Shown: piece after piece, positions 10,044 to 18,266 of the stretch
Layout of the letters: the number at the start of each line of letters is the position of its first letter
Position numbering within the stretch: the first letter of the stretch is position 1
Assembly (NCBI GenBank): GCA_019751875.1
Contig: JAIEMV010000001.1
Location: 151,991 to 215,990 of the forward strand
Reading direction: 5' to 3'
DNA length: 64,000 nucleotides
From: Hyphomicrobium sp.
GTDB lineage: Bacteria; Pseudomonadota; Alphaproteobacteria; Rhizobiales; Hyphomicrobiaceae
Program-made: the position numbers and the translations under genes
Notes under the pieces: model-generated
Database searches by the model: none
Told to the model about the DNA's origin: nothing
Seen by the model: the letters and a program-made list of their open reading frames with translations, nothing else

Positions 10044-10895
10044 ATGCCGAACAGCCCGCCGAGCTACTACCACATGCATCTCGTCTCCGATTCCACCGGG
10101 GACACGCTGACGGCGATCGCCAAGGCGGCGGCAGCGCAGTATTCAACGCTAAAGCCGATCGAGCATATGCATCCGCTGGTACGGACACCGCGGCAGTTGA
10201 GACGCGTGCTACAGGAGATCGAGCAGGCTCCGGGGATCGTGTTGTATACGGTCGTGAACCGTGAACTCGTGGCGTCGCTCGAGGACCGGTGCCGGGAACT
10301 CAATGTACCGGCGCATGCGGTGCTGCAGCCGATCATGCAGGTGTTCGAATCTTACCTGGGCGCACCGCGAACTCCGACGGTTGCCGGACAGCATGTGCTC
10401 GATGCGAGCTATTTCAAGCGCATCGATGCGCTGAATTTCACGATGCAACACGACGACGGTCGACTGCCGGAGGATCTCAGCAAGGCGGACATCATTCTGC
10501 TGGGCATATCGCGGACGTCGAAGACACCGACGAGCATTTATCTGGCGCAACGCGGATTCAAAACAACGAACTTGCCACTGGTGCCGCAGATTCCGCTGCC
10601 GCCAGCTTTGACTGAACCGCACACGGCATTCGTTGCGTGTCTGATCGCGAGTGTCGATCGCATCACTGAGGTGCGCCGCAATCGGGCGCTCCTGATGTCT
10701 GACCGCGATATCAATGCCTATGCCGATCGAACGCAGATCGCAGAGGAGATCGCGTACTCGCGTCGTATTTGCCAGGAGCATGGTTGGCCCATCATCGACG
10801 TCACGCGCAAGTCCGTCGAAGAAACGGCTGCGACCGTGATCCAACTGATGAACGACCGCCGGTCGGAGACGCAGCTCGTCGAGAGTTCGGTATGA
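10044..10895 (+). CDS. ppsR: pyruvate,phosphate dikinase regulatory kinase/phosphatase (DUF299)
   Basis: Member of the PPDK/PEP-synthase regulatory protein family, a bifunctional ADP-dependent kinase and phosphorylase acting on a histidine-adjacent threonine of the dikinase. The 283-residue form starts at ATG 10044, just before the family N-terminus YYHMHLVSDSTGDT; longer in-frame extensions run into the putative origin and lack support. The P-loop-like GISRTSKTPTS lies at about residues 155-165. It overlaps maf by ATGA at 10892-10895. It is the first gene right of the putative origin. Which dikinase it controls is not shown in the window. Confidence 0.9.
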   Translation: MPNSPPSYYHMHLVSDSTGDTLTAIAKAAAAQYSTLKPIEHMHPLVRTPRQLRRVLQEIEQAPGIVLYTVVNRELVASLEDRCRELNVPAHAVLQPIMQVFESYLGAPRTPTVAGQHVLDASYFKRIDALNFTMQHDDGRLPEDLSKADIILLGISRTSKTPTSIYLAQRGFKTTNLPLVPQIPLPPALTEPHTAFVACLIASVDRITEVRRNRALLMSDRDINAYADRTQIAEEIAYSRRICQEHGWPIIDVTRKSVEETAATVIQLMNDRRSETQLVESSV

Positions 10896-11485
10896 CTGCT
10901 GCACGACTCGTTCTGGCCTCGGGGTCGGCAGCACGACGTCAGATGCTGCTGAATGCCGGACTGCATTTCGACGTCGTGCCAGCAAAGATTGACGAGGACC
11001 GACTGCGCGATGATCTCATTGAAGCGGCATCGCACTCCGAAATCGCGGCGGAGCTGGCGGCGGCGAAGGCGCTCGCCGTTGCGGCGTTGCAGCCCTGCGC
11101 GATCGTGATCGGGTCAGATCAGATATTGAGCACGGGTGAGGCGATTCTATCAAAGCCCAGATCGCGATCGGACGCGCGCGACACGCTGCGGCTGTTGCGC
11201 GGGAGGACGCATTGGCTGCATTCGGGGGTTGCAATAGCGATTGATGATCGTGTGGTGTGGCGGGCGGTCGAAAGCGCGAAGCTGACGATGCGCACGATCT
11301 CGAATGCGGAACTTGAAGATTACCTCGATGTGGCGGGGGAGGGAATCTTCGGGTGTGTTGGGGCCTATGAGATCGAGGGCGCGGGGATCCGTTTGTTTGA
11401 GCGCGTCGAGGGCGATCACTTTACGATCATGGGCATGCCCCTGTTGCCGCTGCTAGCTGAACTGCGCGGTCAAGGGATAGCATGA
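10892..11485 (+). CDS. maf: Maf-family nucleotide pyrophosphatase
   Basis: Maf/HAM1-like nucleoside triphosphate pyrophosphatase that removes non-canonical nucleotides. The 197-residue protein begins MTAARLVLASGSAARRQML, the family signature (S/R...R), and has the conserved ESAKLTMRTIS-type segment and GEGIFGCVGAYEIEGAG. The start is fixed by the four-base overlap with ppsR. It overlaps aroE by 4 bases at its end, so it is in an operon with ppsR-aroE-coaE. Which Maf subgroup substrate it prefers is uncertain. Confidence 0.92.
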   Translation: MTAARLVLASGSAARRQMLLNAGLHFDVVPAKIDEDRLRDDLIEAASHSEIAAELAAAKALAVAALQPCAIVIGSDQILSTGEAILSKPRSRSDARDTLRLLRGRTHWLHSGVAIAIDDRVVWRAVESAKLTMRTISNAELEDYLDVAGEGIFGCVGAYEIEGAGIRLFERVEGDHFTIMGMPLLPLLAELRGQGIA

Positions 11486-12318
11486 TGAAGCGAGCGTGCG
11501 TTATTGGCTGGCCGATCGAACATTCACGATCGCCGATCATTCATGGGTATTGGCTACGCACGCTCGGGATCGAGGGTTCGTACACGCGTGTGCCCGTTAA
11601 ACCGGAGGAACTAGCTGGCTTTCTCACTTCGATGAAGGAGCGTGGGTTGAGTGGCTGCAATGTTACCGTGCCGCATAAAGAGGCGGCCCTGGCGTTGGCG
11701 CAGGAGCGGGATGAGGCGGCCATCGCGATCGGAGCGGCGAATACGCTCTGGCTTGATGGTGGGAGGCTGTGTGCATCGAACTCCGATGCCTACGGTTACA
11801 TGACTTATCTCGGTCTTAAAGCACCGACATGGGCGAAGCGCGATGCGCCGGTTTTGATCTTAGGTGCGGGCGGTGCGGCTCGGGCCATCGTGTACGGGTT
11901 CTTGGCGGCGGGCGTGGCGCGCGTTCGCGTGAGCAATCGGTCGACTGCGCGGAGCGAGGATCTTGTGCGGCACTTCGGATCGCGGGTCGAAGCCTGCGCT
12001 TGGGACGCACGCAGTGAGGCGGCGCGCCACGCCGGCGTGATCGTCAATACGACCACGCTCGGTATGAAGGGGCACGGCGATCCTGAGATCGAGTTTTCCG
12101 GCGTGCATCCTGATACGGTTGTCAGCGATATCGTTTATGTCCCGCTCGAAACGTCATTTCTTGCTTCTGCCCGGGCGCATGGTCTCGCCACCGTGGACGG
12201 GCTCGGCATGTTGCTTCATCAGGCGGTGCCGGGGTTCGAAAAGTGGTTTGGCGTCCGACCGGTTGTGACCGACGATCTCTATCATCTGGTGCGCGCGGAC
12301 ATCGAGAGGCCCTCATAA
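11482..12318 (+). CDS. aroE: shikimate dehydrogenase
   Basis: NADPH-dependent reduction of 3-dehydroshikimate to shikimate in aromatic amino acid synthesis. The 278-residue protein has the N-terminal shikimate-binding SRSPIIHGYWL motif (about residues 14-24), VPHKEAAL with the catalytic lysine (about 67-70), the NTLW and NSDAYGY segments, and the nucleotide-binding GAGGAARAI. Start ATG at 11482 overlaps the maf stop; a second ATG follows at once. Its TAA shares one base with the coaE ATG. Confidence 0.95.
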   Translation: MMKRACVIGWPIEHSRSPIIHGYWLRTLGIEGSYTRVPVKPEELAGFLTSMKERGLSGCNVTVPHKEAALALAQERDEAAIAIGAANTLWLDGGRLCASNSDAYGYMTYLGLKAPTWAKRDAPVLILGAGGAARAIVYGFLAAGVARVRVSNRSTARSEDLVRHFGSRVEACAWDARSEAARHAGVIVNTTTLGMKGHGDPEIEFSGVHPDTVVSDIVYVPLETSFLASARAHGLATVDGLGMLLHQAVPGFEKWFGVRPVVTDDLYHLVRADIERPS

Positions 12319-12938
12319 TGCTGGTTGTTGGGCTCACCGGGTCGATTGCCATGGGGAAGTCGACGGCGGCAGCGCATCTGCGATCACGTGGTGTGCCAGT
12401 CTTCGATGCTGATGCGATCGTGCATGAAATCTATCGTGAGGAAGCAGCTCCGCTGATCGAAGCTGCATTTCCAGGGACGACGGATGCCGATGGTGTGAAC
12501 CGCAGCAAACTGTCAGACGCACTGCAGCGCGATCCGGCAGGCTTCAAGAGGCTGGAAGCCGTTGTCCATCCGCTGGTTCGAGAGAGGGAGCGAAGGTTTC
12601 TCGAAGACGCGGAAGCTGCCGCTCAGCCGCTCGCGATATTGGATGTGCCGCTACTCTATGAAACAGGACTCGACGCGGCACTCGATGCCGTCATCGTCGT
12701 GAGTGCGTCGGCGCAGGCGCAGCGGGAACGCGCATTGATGCGGCCGGGGATGACCCCGGAAAAGCTCGACCAAATTCTCGCACGGCAGATGCCCGACGAA
12801 GAAAAGCGGCGGCGGGCGCATTTCGTTGTGGATACGAACGGTCCCCCGGGACCCTCATTGCATCAGCTCGATGCTATTCTGGGTGTATTGTCGGGCCGAC
12901 GCGCTCATGCCTTTGCACAGTTCTGGTTGCGACACTGA
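12318..12938 (+). CDS. coaE: dephospho-CoA kinase
   Basis: Last step of coenzyme A synthesis, phosphorylating dephospho-CoA. The 206-residue protein begins MLVVGLTGSIAMGKST with the P-loop GSIAMGKS at about residues 8-15, followed by PVFDADAIVHEIY and the LDVPLLYETG segment typical of CoaE. The start overlaps the aroE stop by one base, and it is followed by dnaQ after 41 bases, as in other alphaproteobacteria. Confidence 0.95.
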   Translation: MLVVGLTGSIAMGKSTAAAHLRSRGVPVFDADAIVHEIYREEAAPLIEAAFPGTTDADGVNRSKLSDALQRDPAGFKRLEAVVHPLVRERERRFLEDAEAAAQPLAILDVPLLYETGLDAALDAVIVVSASAQAQRERALMRPGMTPEKLDQILARQMPDEEKRRRAHFVVDTNGPPGPSLHQLDAILGVLSGRRAHAFAQFWLRH

Positions 12939-12979
12939 CATACTGATCGACTTTTGTTGGCCGGGGGGCTTGCCGTATT

Positions 12980-13717
12980 ATGATACGTGAAATCGTGCTC
13001 GACACCGAGACAACAGGGCTCGATCCGACGAAGGGCGACCGACTGATCGAAATTGGTTGTGTCGAACTCTACAATCGCATCCCCACCGGCCGCGAGTATC
13101 ACCGCTTCATCAATCCGGATCGCGATGTGCCGGCCGAGGCGCAGGCGGTGCACGGGATTTCGACCGAGTTTTTGAAGGACAAGCCGCGATTTCACGAGGT
13201 TGCGGACGAGTTTCTGGAGTTCATCGGCGGCGATGTTCTCGTCATCCATAACGCGGCTTTCGATGTCGGCTTCTTGAGCGCGGAACTGGTGCGGATCAAA
13301 AAGCCGCCGATCGCGATGAGCCGCGTCGTCGATACGTTGGCGCTCGCGCGGCGAAAGCATCCCGCGGGACCGAACAGTCTCGATGCGCTGTGTAAGCGGT
13401 ATTCAGTCGACAATTCCAAGCGCACGAAGCACGGCGCGCTGATGGATTCGCTTCTGTTGGCAGAGGTCTATGTCGAACTGCTGGGCGAACGCCAGGCGAC
13501 GCTCGTGCTTGCGCAATCTGCGGCGGCGAGCGAAGCCGCGGTGCGTCGGGCCAGTGCCGTTCAACGAACGGCCGCACAGCGACCCCGACCGTTGCCGTCG
13601 CGGTTGACTGAGCAAATGGAAGCGGCCCATCGCGCGTTCGTGGAGACGCTCGGAGCAAACGCCATCTGGCGCCGGTTCTATCCGCAAGAGCCGGCCGAAA
13701 CCGATAAAGCATCTTGA
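12980..13717 (+). CDS. dnaQ: DNA polymerase III epsilon subunit (3'-5' exonuclease)
   Basis: Proofreading subunit of the replicative polymerase. The 245-residue protein has the DEDDh exonuclease motifs: DTETTG (residues 8-13, catalytic Asp and Glu), HNAAFDVGFL (about 90-99) and HGALMDSLLLAEVY (about 151-164). The C-terminal tail, rich in Ala and Arg, would carry the alpha-subunit contact. It is the last gene of the rightward ppsR-dnaQ string and converges with secB; an inverted repeat lies between them. Confidence 0.95.
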   Translation: MIREIVLDTETTGLDPTKGDRLIEIGCVELYNRIPTGREYHRFINPDRDVPAEAQAVHGISTEFLKDKPRFHEVADEFLEFIGGDVLVIHNAAFDVGFLSAELVRIKKPPIAMSRVVDTLALARRKHPAGPNSLDALCKRYSVDNSKRTKHGALMDSLLLAEVYVELLGERQATLVLAQSAAASEAAVRRASAVQRTAAQRPRPLPSRLTEQMEAAHRAFVETLGANAIWRRFYPQEPAETDKAS

Positions 13718-13720
13718 TTG

Positions 13721-13759
13721 CGCCATCCGACACCGCTGTGCGGCGCCGGCCGGATGGCG
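13721..13759. terminator. hairpin between convergent dnaQ and secB
   Basis: CGCCATCCG (13721-13729) and CGGATGGCG (13751-13759) form a nine-base-pair perfect stem around a 21-base loop, which has a small inner stem. No T-run follows, so it is a weak terminator candidate, shared by the two converging genes. Confidence 0.45.
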
Positions 13760-13767
13760 TGGAACCC

Positions 13768-14256
13768 TTACTGCTTTTCGGCGGTTTTTGCGAGTTCCTG
13801 CTGGCGGCGCAGGTAGAGCGCGCCGAAGTCCACCGGGTCGAGCCACAGCGGCGGGTAGCCACCTTCGCGTGTCACATCGGCAACGATGCGACGGAGGAAC
13901 GGAAACAGAAGCGTTGGACAATTGACGAGCAGGAAGGGTTCGAGGGCTTGCGGGGGCACGTTCTGCAGGCGGAAGGCACCACCGTACACGATTTCGAGCA
14001 CGTAGATGGTGCCGCCCGAGTGCGAGGCGGTGGCCGTGAAGCTGATGGAGCTTTCGTAGACATCGGGGCCGAGGCGCTGCGCATCGACGTTGACTTCGAG
14101 CTGGACGGCGGGGTTCTCACCTTCCTTGATCTGAAGCTTTCCGACATTAGGATTTTCGAACGAAAGATCCTTGATGTGCTGGCCAAGGACCTGCACCTGC
14201 ATCTGGCCGGGTTCGGATGCGGTTGCGGCCGCGCCGCCGTTCTTTTCGTCTGCCAT
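13768..14256 (-). CDS. secB: protein-export chaperone SecB
   Basis: Tetrameric cytosolic chaperone that delivers unfolded preproteins to SecA. The 162-residue form starts at ATG 14256 (MADEKNGG); an upstream extension of 38 residues has no family support. The body shows QVLGQHIKDLSFENPN, the family's first strand, and ends with PLWLDPVDFGALYLRRQQE, the typical C-terminal segment. It follows fxsA on the same strand after 64 bases. Confidence 0.95.
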   Translation of the reverse strand: MADEKNGGAAATASEPGQMQVQVLGQHIKDLSFENPNVGKLQIKEGENPAVQLEVNVDAQRLGPDVYESSISFTATASHSGGTIYVLEIVYGGAFRLQNVPPQALEPFLLVNCPTLLFPFLRRIVADVTREGGYPPLWLDPVDFGALYLRRQQELAKTAEKQ

Positions 14257-14320
14257 GGACTTTTTGCTTGTTCGGGTTCGAAGGTGGCGGAGGGCTATCA
14301 TGCTCGCAGGCGCGCTGCAA

Positions 14321-14803
14321 TCACGGCCGATCGCGCGGGTCCTCGTCAAGCCGTTCCCATTCGCCTTCAATGATTTTGCCGGGGCCGGAGGGTGGGCGGG
14401 TTTCGCCGGTCGTCGAGGATCGGGAGCGGCGAACGACGAGAGTGGAGGAGCCGAAAATCCGGGCCGCGATACTATGCCGAATCAGTTGGCGAAGCTGAGG
14501 AATGAGCAACAAGAGACCCAAGACATCGCCAATAAGACCGGGCGAGACCAGCAAGGAGCCTGCCGCGAATACCAGGGCGCTGTCAGCCAGGGGCGCCACG
14601 GGCTCTCGACCCTCGTCCAGCGCCGCGGAGACCTTTTCTACGACTTTAAAGCCCTGACGGCGGAGGATTGCCACGCCCAATAGGCCGGTCCCGATGATGA
14701 GGGCGAGGACTGGCCAGAACCCGATCGCCTGCCCCGCCCGGATCAGCAGGGCCAGTTCAAGCAGCGGGTATGCGACGAAAGCAAGCAGAAGGGCGAGGCG
14801 CAT
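14321..14803 (-). CDS. fxsA: FxsA-family inner-membrane protein
   Basis: Small membrane protein of the FxsA family; the E. coli member relieves F-exclusion of phage T7, and its normal role is unclear. The 160-residue protein has hydrophobic segments near residues 3-22, 27-46 and 75-100, the conserved GTGLLGVAILRRQG turn (about 38-51), and an acidic tail ending in IIEGEWERLDED, frequent in alphaproteobacterial members. Divergent from the Tim44-domain gene, with about 300 bases between. Confidence 0.88.
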   Translation of the reverse strand: MRLALLLAFVAYPLLELALLIRAGQAIGFWPVLALIIGTGLLGVAILRRQGFKVVEKVSAALDEGREPVAPLADSALVFAAGSLLVSPGLIGDVLGLLLLIPQLRQLIRHSIAARIFGSSTLVVRRSRSSTTGETRPPSGPGKIIEGEWERLDEDPRDRP

Positions 14804-15101
14804 ACGTTTTCATCCGATCCGGGGCAGGTCATGGTCCACGTCGGCTTGAACATCATCCGAGCCGCTCGTAACCGAGCACCGTGCTTTCGGCCTCCGTGAC
14901 GCACCCGGCAGACCGAGAGGCGACACAGTTGGCATCTATGCCATTGTGCCCTAAGGTCAAACGCAACACCAATCCTTGTGCCGAACGGGACCTCAGAACA
15001 GGTCCAGACGCCCAGGCCAGCCATAATGAGCTGTGATTTCCCGGGTCCTCGACCTACATGAAGCGGACCGCTTGCTCGAACTCTCATCCGGAAAGCAGCC
15101 G
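14804..15101. other. divergent intergenic region fxsA / Tim44-domain gene
   Basis: 298 bases between divergently transcribed genes that must carry both promoters. I see no strong hexamers, no small gene with a ribosome-binding site and no stable RNA signature. Confidence 0.4.
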
Positions 15102-15845
15102 ATGGAAGGCCAGATCGACCTCTTTACCCTGTTGGCGATGATCGTCGCCGTTGTCGCGGTGCTGAAGCTCAGGAGCGTACTGGGCCGCAAAACCGACGAA
15201 GACGACGCGCGAATAGAACGTAGAGCGCGCGAGGAAGTTCGCACGGGAACGACGGGCGCGGGCTCCGACAAGGTGGTAACGCTGCCGCGACGCGATCGGA
15301 GCGAGGAACCCGTCGCCGAGACGCGCGTCGATACGGCGGAAGCTGAGAACAAGCTTCGAGAATTTGCAAAGGGCGACCCCGGGATCGCGGAAGGCCTGCT
15401 GGCCATTCGTAAGCTTGATCCGGATTTCGAACCTGAGCAATTCGTAGCTGGGGCGCGCCAAGCCTATGAAATCATCGTCACGTCATTCGCGGAAGGCAAT
15501 CGTAAGGCGCTGCGCGATCTCCTGAGCAAGGACGTGTTGGAGAGTTTCACGGGTGCAATCAGCGAACGCGAAGCACGCGGTGAAAAGATCGAACAGAACT
15601 TCGTCGGCATCAACAAGGCCGACATTCTTGAAGCGGAAGTGAAGAGCGGGATTGCCAACATCACAGTGCGGTTCGTGAGCCAGCTCATCACTGCCACCCG
15701 GGACAAGGGTGGCACTGTCGTTTCCGGCGATCCGACGCGCATTTCGGACGTCACCGATATCTGGACCTTCAGTCGCGATATCTCCACGGCGCGCGCGCGC
15801 TCCAATCCGAATTGGCGTCTGGTCGCCACGCAGGACGCACACTGA
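15102..15845 (+). CDS. Tim44/TimA-domain membrane-anchored protein
   Basis: Tim44-like domain protein, related to the mitochondrial import component and to alphaproteobacterial TimA. The 247-residue protein starts at ATG 15102 with GGAAAG seven bases upstream, and begins with one membrane anchor (about residues 6-22, LFTLLAMIVAVVAVLKL). A charged linker and a C-terminal Tim44 domain (about 95-245, including VTSFAEGNRKALRDLLSKDV) follow. It sits in its usual place between secB/fxsA and mltA. The bacterial function is not well settled; association with membrane proteins is an inference. Confidence 0.85.
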   Translation: MEGQIDLFTLLAMIVAVVAVLKLRSVLGRKTDEDDARIERRAREEVRTGTTGAGSDKVVTLPRRDRSEEPVAETRVDTAEAENKLREFAKGDPGIAEGLLAIRKLDPDFEPEQFVAGARQAYEIIVTSFAEGNRKALRDLLSKDVLESFTGAISEREARGEKIEQNFVGINKADILEAEVKSGIANITVRFVSQLITATRDKGGTVVSGDPTRISDVTDIWTFSRDISTARARSNPNWRLVATQDAH

Positions 15846-15872
15846 GCCGCCGACGAGGACGCATGGTGACCC

Positions 15873-16967
15873 ATGTCGAGCACGGATGTCACCTTCGCGC
15901 CGGCTGCCTTCGCCGATCTGCCGCATTGGGCCGATGACGATCATGCGGCGGCGTTCGCCACGTTTGTCGTGTCTTCGCGGCGCTTGCTGGAGCGGGCGCG
16001 GGATGGGTTGACGCCCGCCTCTCCGGAGGCCTTGTTGCGCGTGGCGCGGATTGCGGTCGATAGCTCCGGCAATATTCACTCGGCCAATGACGCGCGGGCC
16101 TTTTTCGAAGAGCATTTCACGCCACATCGTGTCATGCATGCGGACGCGCAGGGACTACTCACGGGCTATTATGAGCCGGTGATTGCGGGGTCGCGTACGC
16201 GGACAGACCGGTTCACGGTGCCCGTGCTTCGGCGGCCGGCGGATCTCGTCAACATCGTTTCCGAGAGCGAACGCGGTGCGAAGGCCGAGGCGCTGACGCA
16301 CGCGCGCAAGACGGCGACGGGGACGGAACCGTTCGCCACGCGCGAAGAGATCGAGGAGGGCGCGCTCGCGGGGCAGGGACTCGAACTCGTGTGGCTGGAA
16401 GACGCGGTGGATGCGTTTTTCCTGCATGTGCAGGGTTCGGGGCTGATCGCGTTCGGCGATGGCACGACCGCGCGCATCACGTATGACGGCAAGAATGGGC
16501 ATCCCTACACGTCGGTCGGTCGGTATCTGATCGACGCGGGTTTGTTTCCAGCGGATCAGATGTCGTTGCAGGTGCTGAAGGACTGGCTGCGCGCGAACGG
16601 TGCGTGCGGTATCGCGGCGATGCGGCAGAACAAGTCTTATGTGTTTTTTCGTGAGTTGACGGGCGATGCGGCGGGATCAGCGCTCGGGGCGATGGAGATC
16701 CCACTGTCGGATCATCGCAGCTTGGCTGTCGATACGCGGTTTCATGCGCTCGGCACGCCCGTTTTCGTGGTGGCTCCGACACTGACGCATGCGGGGGGCA
16801 GCGACGGTTTCCACCGGCTGATGGTGGCGCAGGATGTGGGCTCAGCCATTCGCGGGCCTGAGCGCGGCGACATCTATTTCGGCACGGGCGACGAGGCCGG
16901 GCGCAAAGCCGGCATCACCAAGCATCCGGGCAACTTTTTCGTGCTGTTGCCAGAGGCCGTGCCGTGA
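15873..16967 (+). CDS. mltA: lytic murein transglycosylase A
   Basis: Peptidoglycan lytic transglycosylase with the MltA barrel and a C-terminal 3D domain. The 364-residue protein has LLTGYYEPVIAGSRT (about residues 94-108), the HVQGSG segment (about 188-193), and the 3D region VDTRFHALGTPVFV...AQDVGSAIRGPERGDIYFGTG with the aspartates expected at the active site. I see no convincing signal peptide at the called start, which is odd for an envelope enzyme; the true start or export route is uncertain. It overlaps smr by four bases. Confidence 0.9.
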   Translation: MSSTDVTFAPAAFADLPHWADDDHAAAFATFVVSSRRLLERARDGLTPASPEALLRVARIAVDSSGNIHSANDARAFFEEHFTPHRVMHADAQGLLTGYYEPVIAGSRTRTDRFTVPVLRRPADLVNIVSESERGAKAEALTHARKTATGTEPFATREEIEEGALAGQGLELVWLEDAVDAFFLHVQGSGLIAFGDGTTARITYDGKNGHPYTSVGRYLIDAGLFPADQMSLQVLKDWLRANGACGIAAMRQNKSYVFFRELTGDAAGSALGAMEIPLSDHRSLAVDTRFHALGTPVFVVAPTLTHAGGSDGFHRLMVAQDVGSAIRGPERGDIYFGTGDEAGRKAGITKHPGNFFVLLPEAVP

Positions 16968-17581
16968 CCAAGAAGCCCGGCCGCGGGGGCGGCAAAAAGA
17001 CGGTTCTGACGGACGAAGATCACGAACTCTGGGACCATATCGCGGCGTCGCTATCGCCGTTGAAGGTGGCGAAGGGGCGGGTGCACGCGGCGCTGGAGGA
17101 CGAGCCGGATTTCGCGCAGCTGTTTGCGCCGAAGACGAAGCCGCACGGACACAGCAAAAAGCATCATGCGCAGGTTGATGCGCCACCGGTGGTCGCAAAG
17201 AAGAAGACGCCGGAGCTCAATTCATTCGATCCGCGCAACGTGAAGAAATTGAAGCGCGGCAAGATCGAGATCGAGGGGCGGATCGATCTGCACGGCATGC
17301 GCCAGGCGGAGGCGCACGCGGCGCTGATCCGGTTCATTCACGGGTCGGCGTCGATGGGGAAGCGGTGGGTGCTCGTGATTACGGGGAAGGGGTCGCCGTC
17401 AGGAAAGCGCGCGGAAGATGTGGAGCGGCCGTTCGGTGAGCCGCCGCGCGGGGTGCTGAAGCGCAGCGTGCCGATGTGGCTGGCGGAGCCGGACCTGCGC
17501 GGGCTGATCGTGAGTTTCACAGAAGCCGCCGCGGAGCACGGCGGCTCCGGCGCGCTTTATGTGCATTTGAGAAGGGGGTAA
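16964..17581 (+). CDS. Smr-domain protein
   Basis: Protein with a C-terminal Smr (small MutS-related) nuclease-type domain. The 205-residue protein starts at GTG 16964 overlapping mltA. It has a Lys/His-rich N-terminal half and the Smr signature IDLHGMRQAEAHAAL (about residues 107-121) with a later ITGKGSPSGKR segment, where family members have TGKG. The cellular role of stand-alone bacterial Smr proteins is unclear; RNA cleavage is known for some. It closes the origin-proximal core string. Confidence 0.88.
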   Translation: MTKKPGRGGGKKTVLTDEDHELWDHIAASLSPLKVAKGRVHAALEDEPDFAQLFAPKTKPHGHSKKHHAQVDAPPVVAKKKTPELNSFDPRNVKKLKRGKIEIEGRIDLHGMRQAEAHAALIRFIHGSASMGKRWVLVITGKGSPSGKRAEDVERPFGEPPRGVLKRSVPMWLAEPDLRGLIVSFTEAAAEHGGSGALYVHLRRG

Positions 17582-17585
17582 TAGG

Positions 17586-17897
17586 TTACGCTGCTTTGGT
17601 AGGCTTTACCCGCTTCACGAAAATCTCACTGTCGCGTTCAGCTTCCCAGATGTCATATTGCATTTGAAGCATCATCCAGAATCGAGTTCCATTTCCGAAG
17701 GCTTGGCCAAGTCGCTGGGCCATCTCTACGGATACAGAGCGGCGTTCGTTCACGAGTTCTGAAAGCGAGGCGCGGCTCACTTTTAGATGCTCTGCAAGAT
17801 CTGTGATCGTCATGTTCAGGGCTGGTAAAATGTCGAGTCGCAAATACTCGCCCGGGTGGGGCGGCTTAAACTTTGGCAGGTCTCGGTCAGCGGCCAT
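17586..17897 (-). CDS. higA: HigA-family antitoxin
   Basis: Helix-turn-helix antitoxin of the HigA/VapI type. The 103-residue protein begins with the family's PPHPGEYLRLDILPALNMT and has the helix-turn-helix ITDLAEHLKVSRASLSELV (about residues 31-49), followed by the FGNGTRFWMMLQMQYDIWEAE helix. It overlaps the toxin gene by 11 bases and is transcribed after it, the usual Hig order. It probably neutralises the toxin and represses the operon. Confidence 0.92.
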   Translation of the reverse strand: MAADRDLPKFKPPHPGEYLRLDILPALNMTITDLAEHLKVSRASLSELVNERRSVSVEMAQRLGQAFGNGTRFWMMLQMQYDIWEAERDSEIFVKRVKPTKAA

Positions 17898-18177
17898 GGT
17901 AGTCCTCCAAGTTCACGTCAAAGGGACCATCTGAATCCCAGCAAAACGTCAGACGCCAGTTGCGGGTCACCGTGAGGGCGTAGGTGCCCCGGCGGTTCCC
18001 CTTCAGTTGATGAAATCCGTAGCCCGGCAAATCCAATTCTTCTGCCGCTGTAATGACGTTTAGCGCAGCCAAAATACGTTTCAACCGGTCGACAGACTGG
18101 GCACTGAGACGACTTTCGTCTCCATCCTCATAAAGAAGACGCAGACCTTTGTGCTTGATCCGCCGTGAGTACAACAT
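17887..18177 (-). CDS. higB: HigB/RelE-type toxin
   Basis: Plasmid-maintenance HigB-family ribosome-dependent mRNA nuclease. The 96-residue protein has IKHKGLRLLYEDGD near the start and NRRGTYALTVTRNWRLTFCWD near the C-terminus, the usual RelE-fold core. The ATG at 18177 is preceded by GAGAG; a GTG two codons upstream lies inside a putative operator. It is the first gene of a toxin-antitoxin pair on the minus strand and is a likely mobile addition right after the conserved origin string. Confidence 0.9.
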   Translation of the reverse strand: MLYSRRIKHKGLRLLYEDGDESRLSAQSVDRLKRILAALNVITAAEELDLPGYGFHQLKGNRRGTYALTVTRNWRLTFCWDSDGPFDVNLEDYHGR

Positions 18178-18181
18178 ACCC

Positions 18182-18226
18182 ACGGTCTCTCACGACGAAC
18201 ACAGACCGTCAAGTGTCGCGTGACAC
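18182..18226. promoter_or_regulatory. candidate higBA operator with two inverted repeats
   Basis: ACGGTCT (18182-18188) and AGACCGT (18203-18209) form a seven-base inverted repeat, and GTGTC-GCGT-GACAC (18213-18226) forms a second. Both lie directly upstream of the toxin start, where HigA operators are found in known systems. That HigA binds them is inference. Confidence 0.45.
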
Positions 18227-18266
18227 GAGTCAAACTACTGCTTCGATCGTAAATGATCAACTAAGT

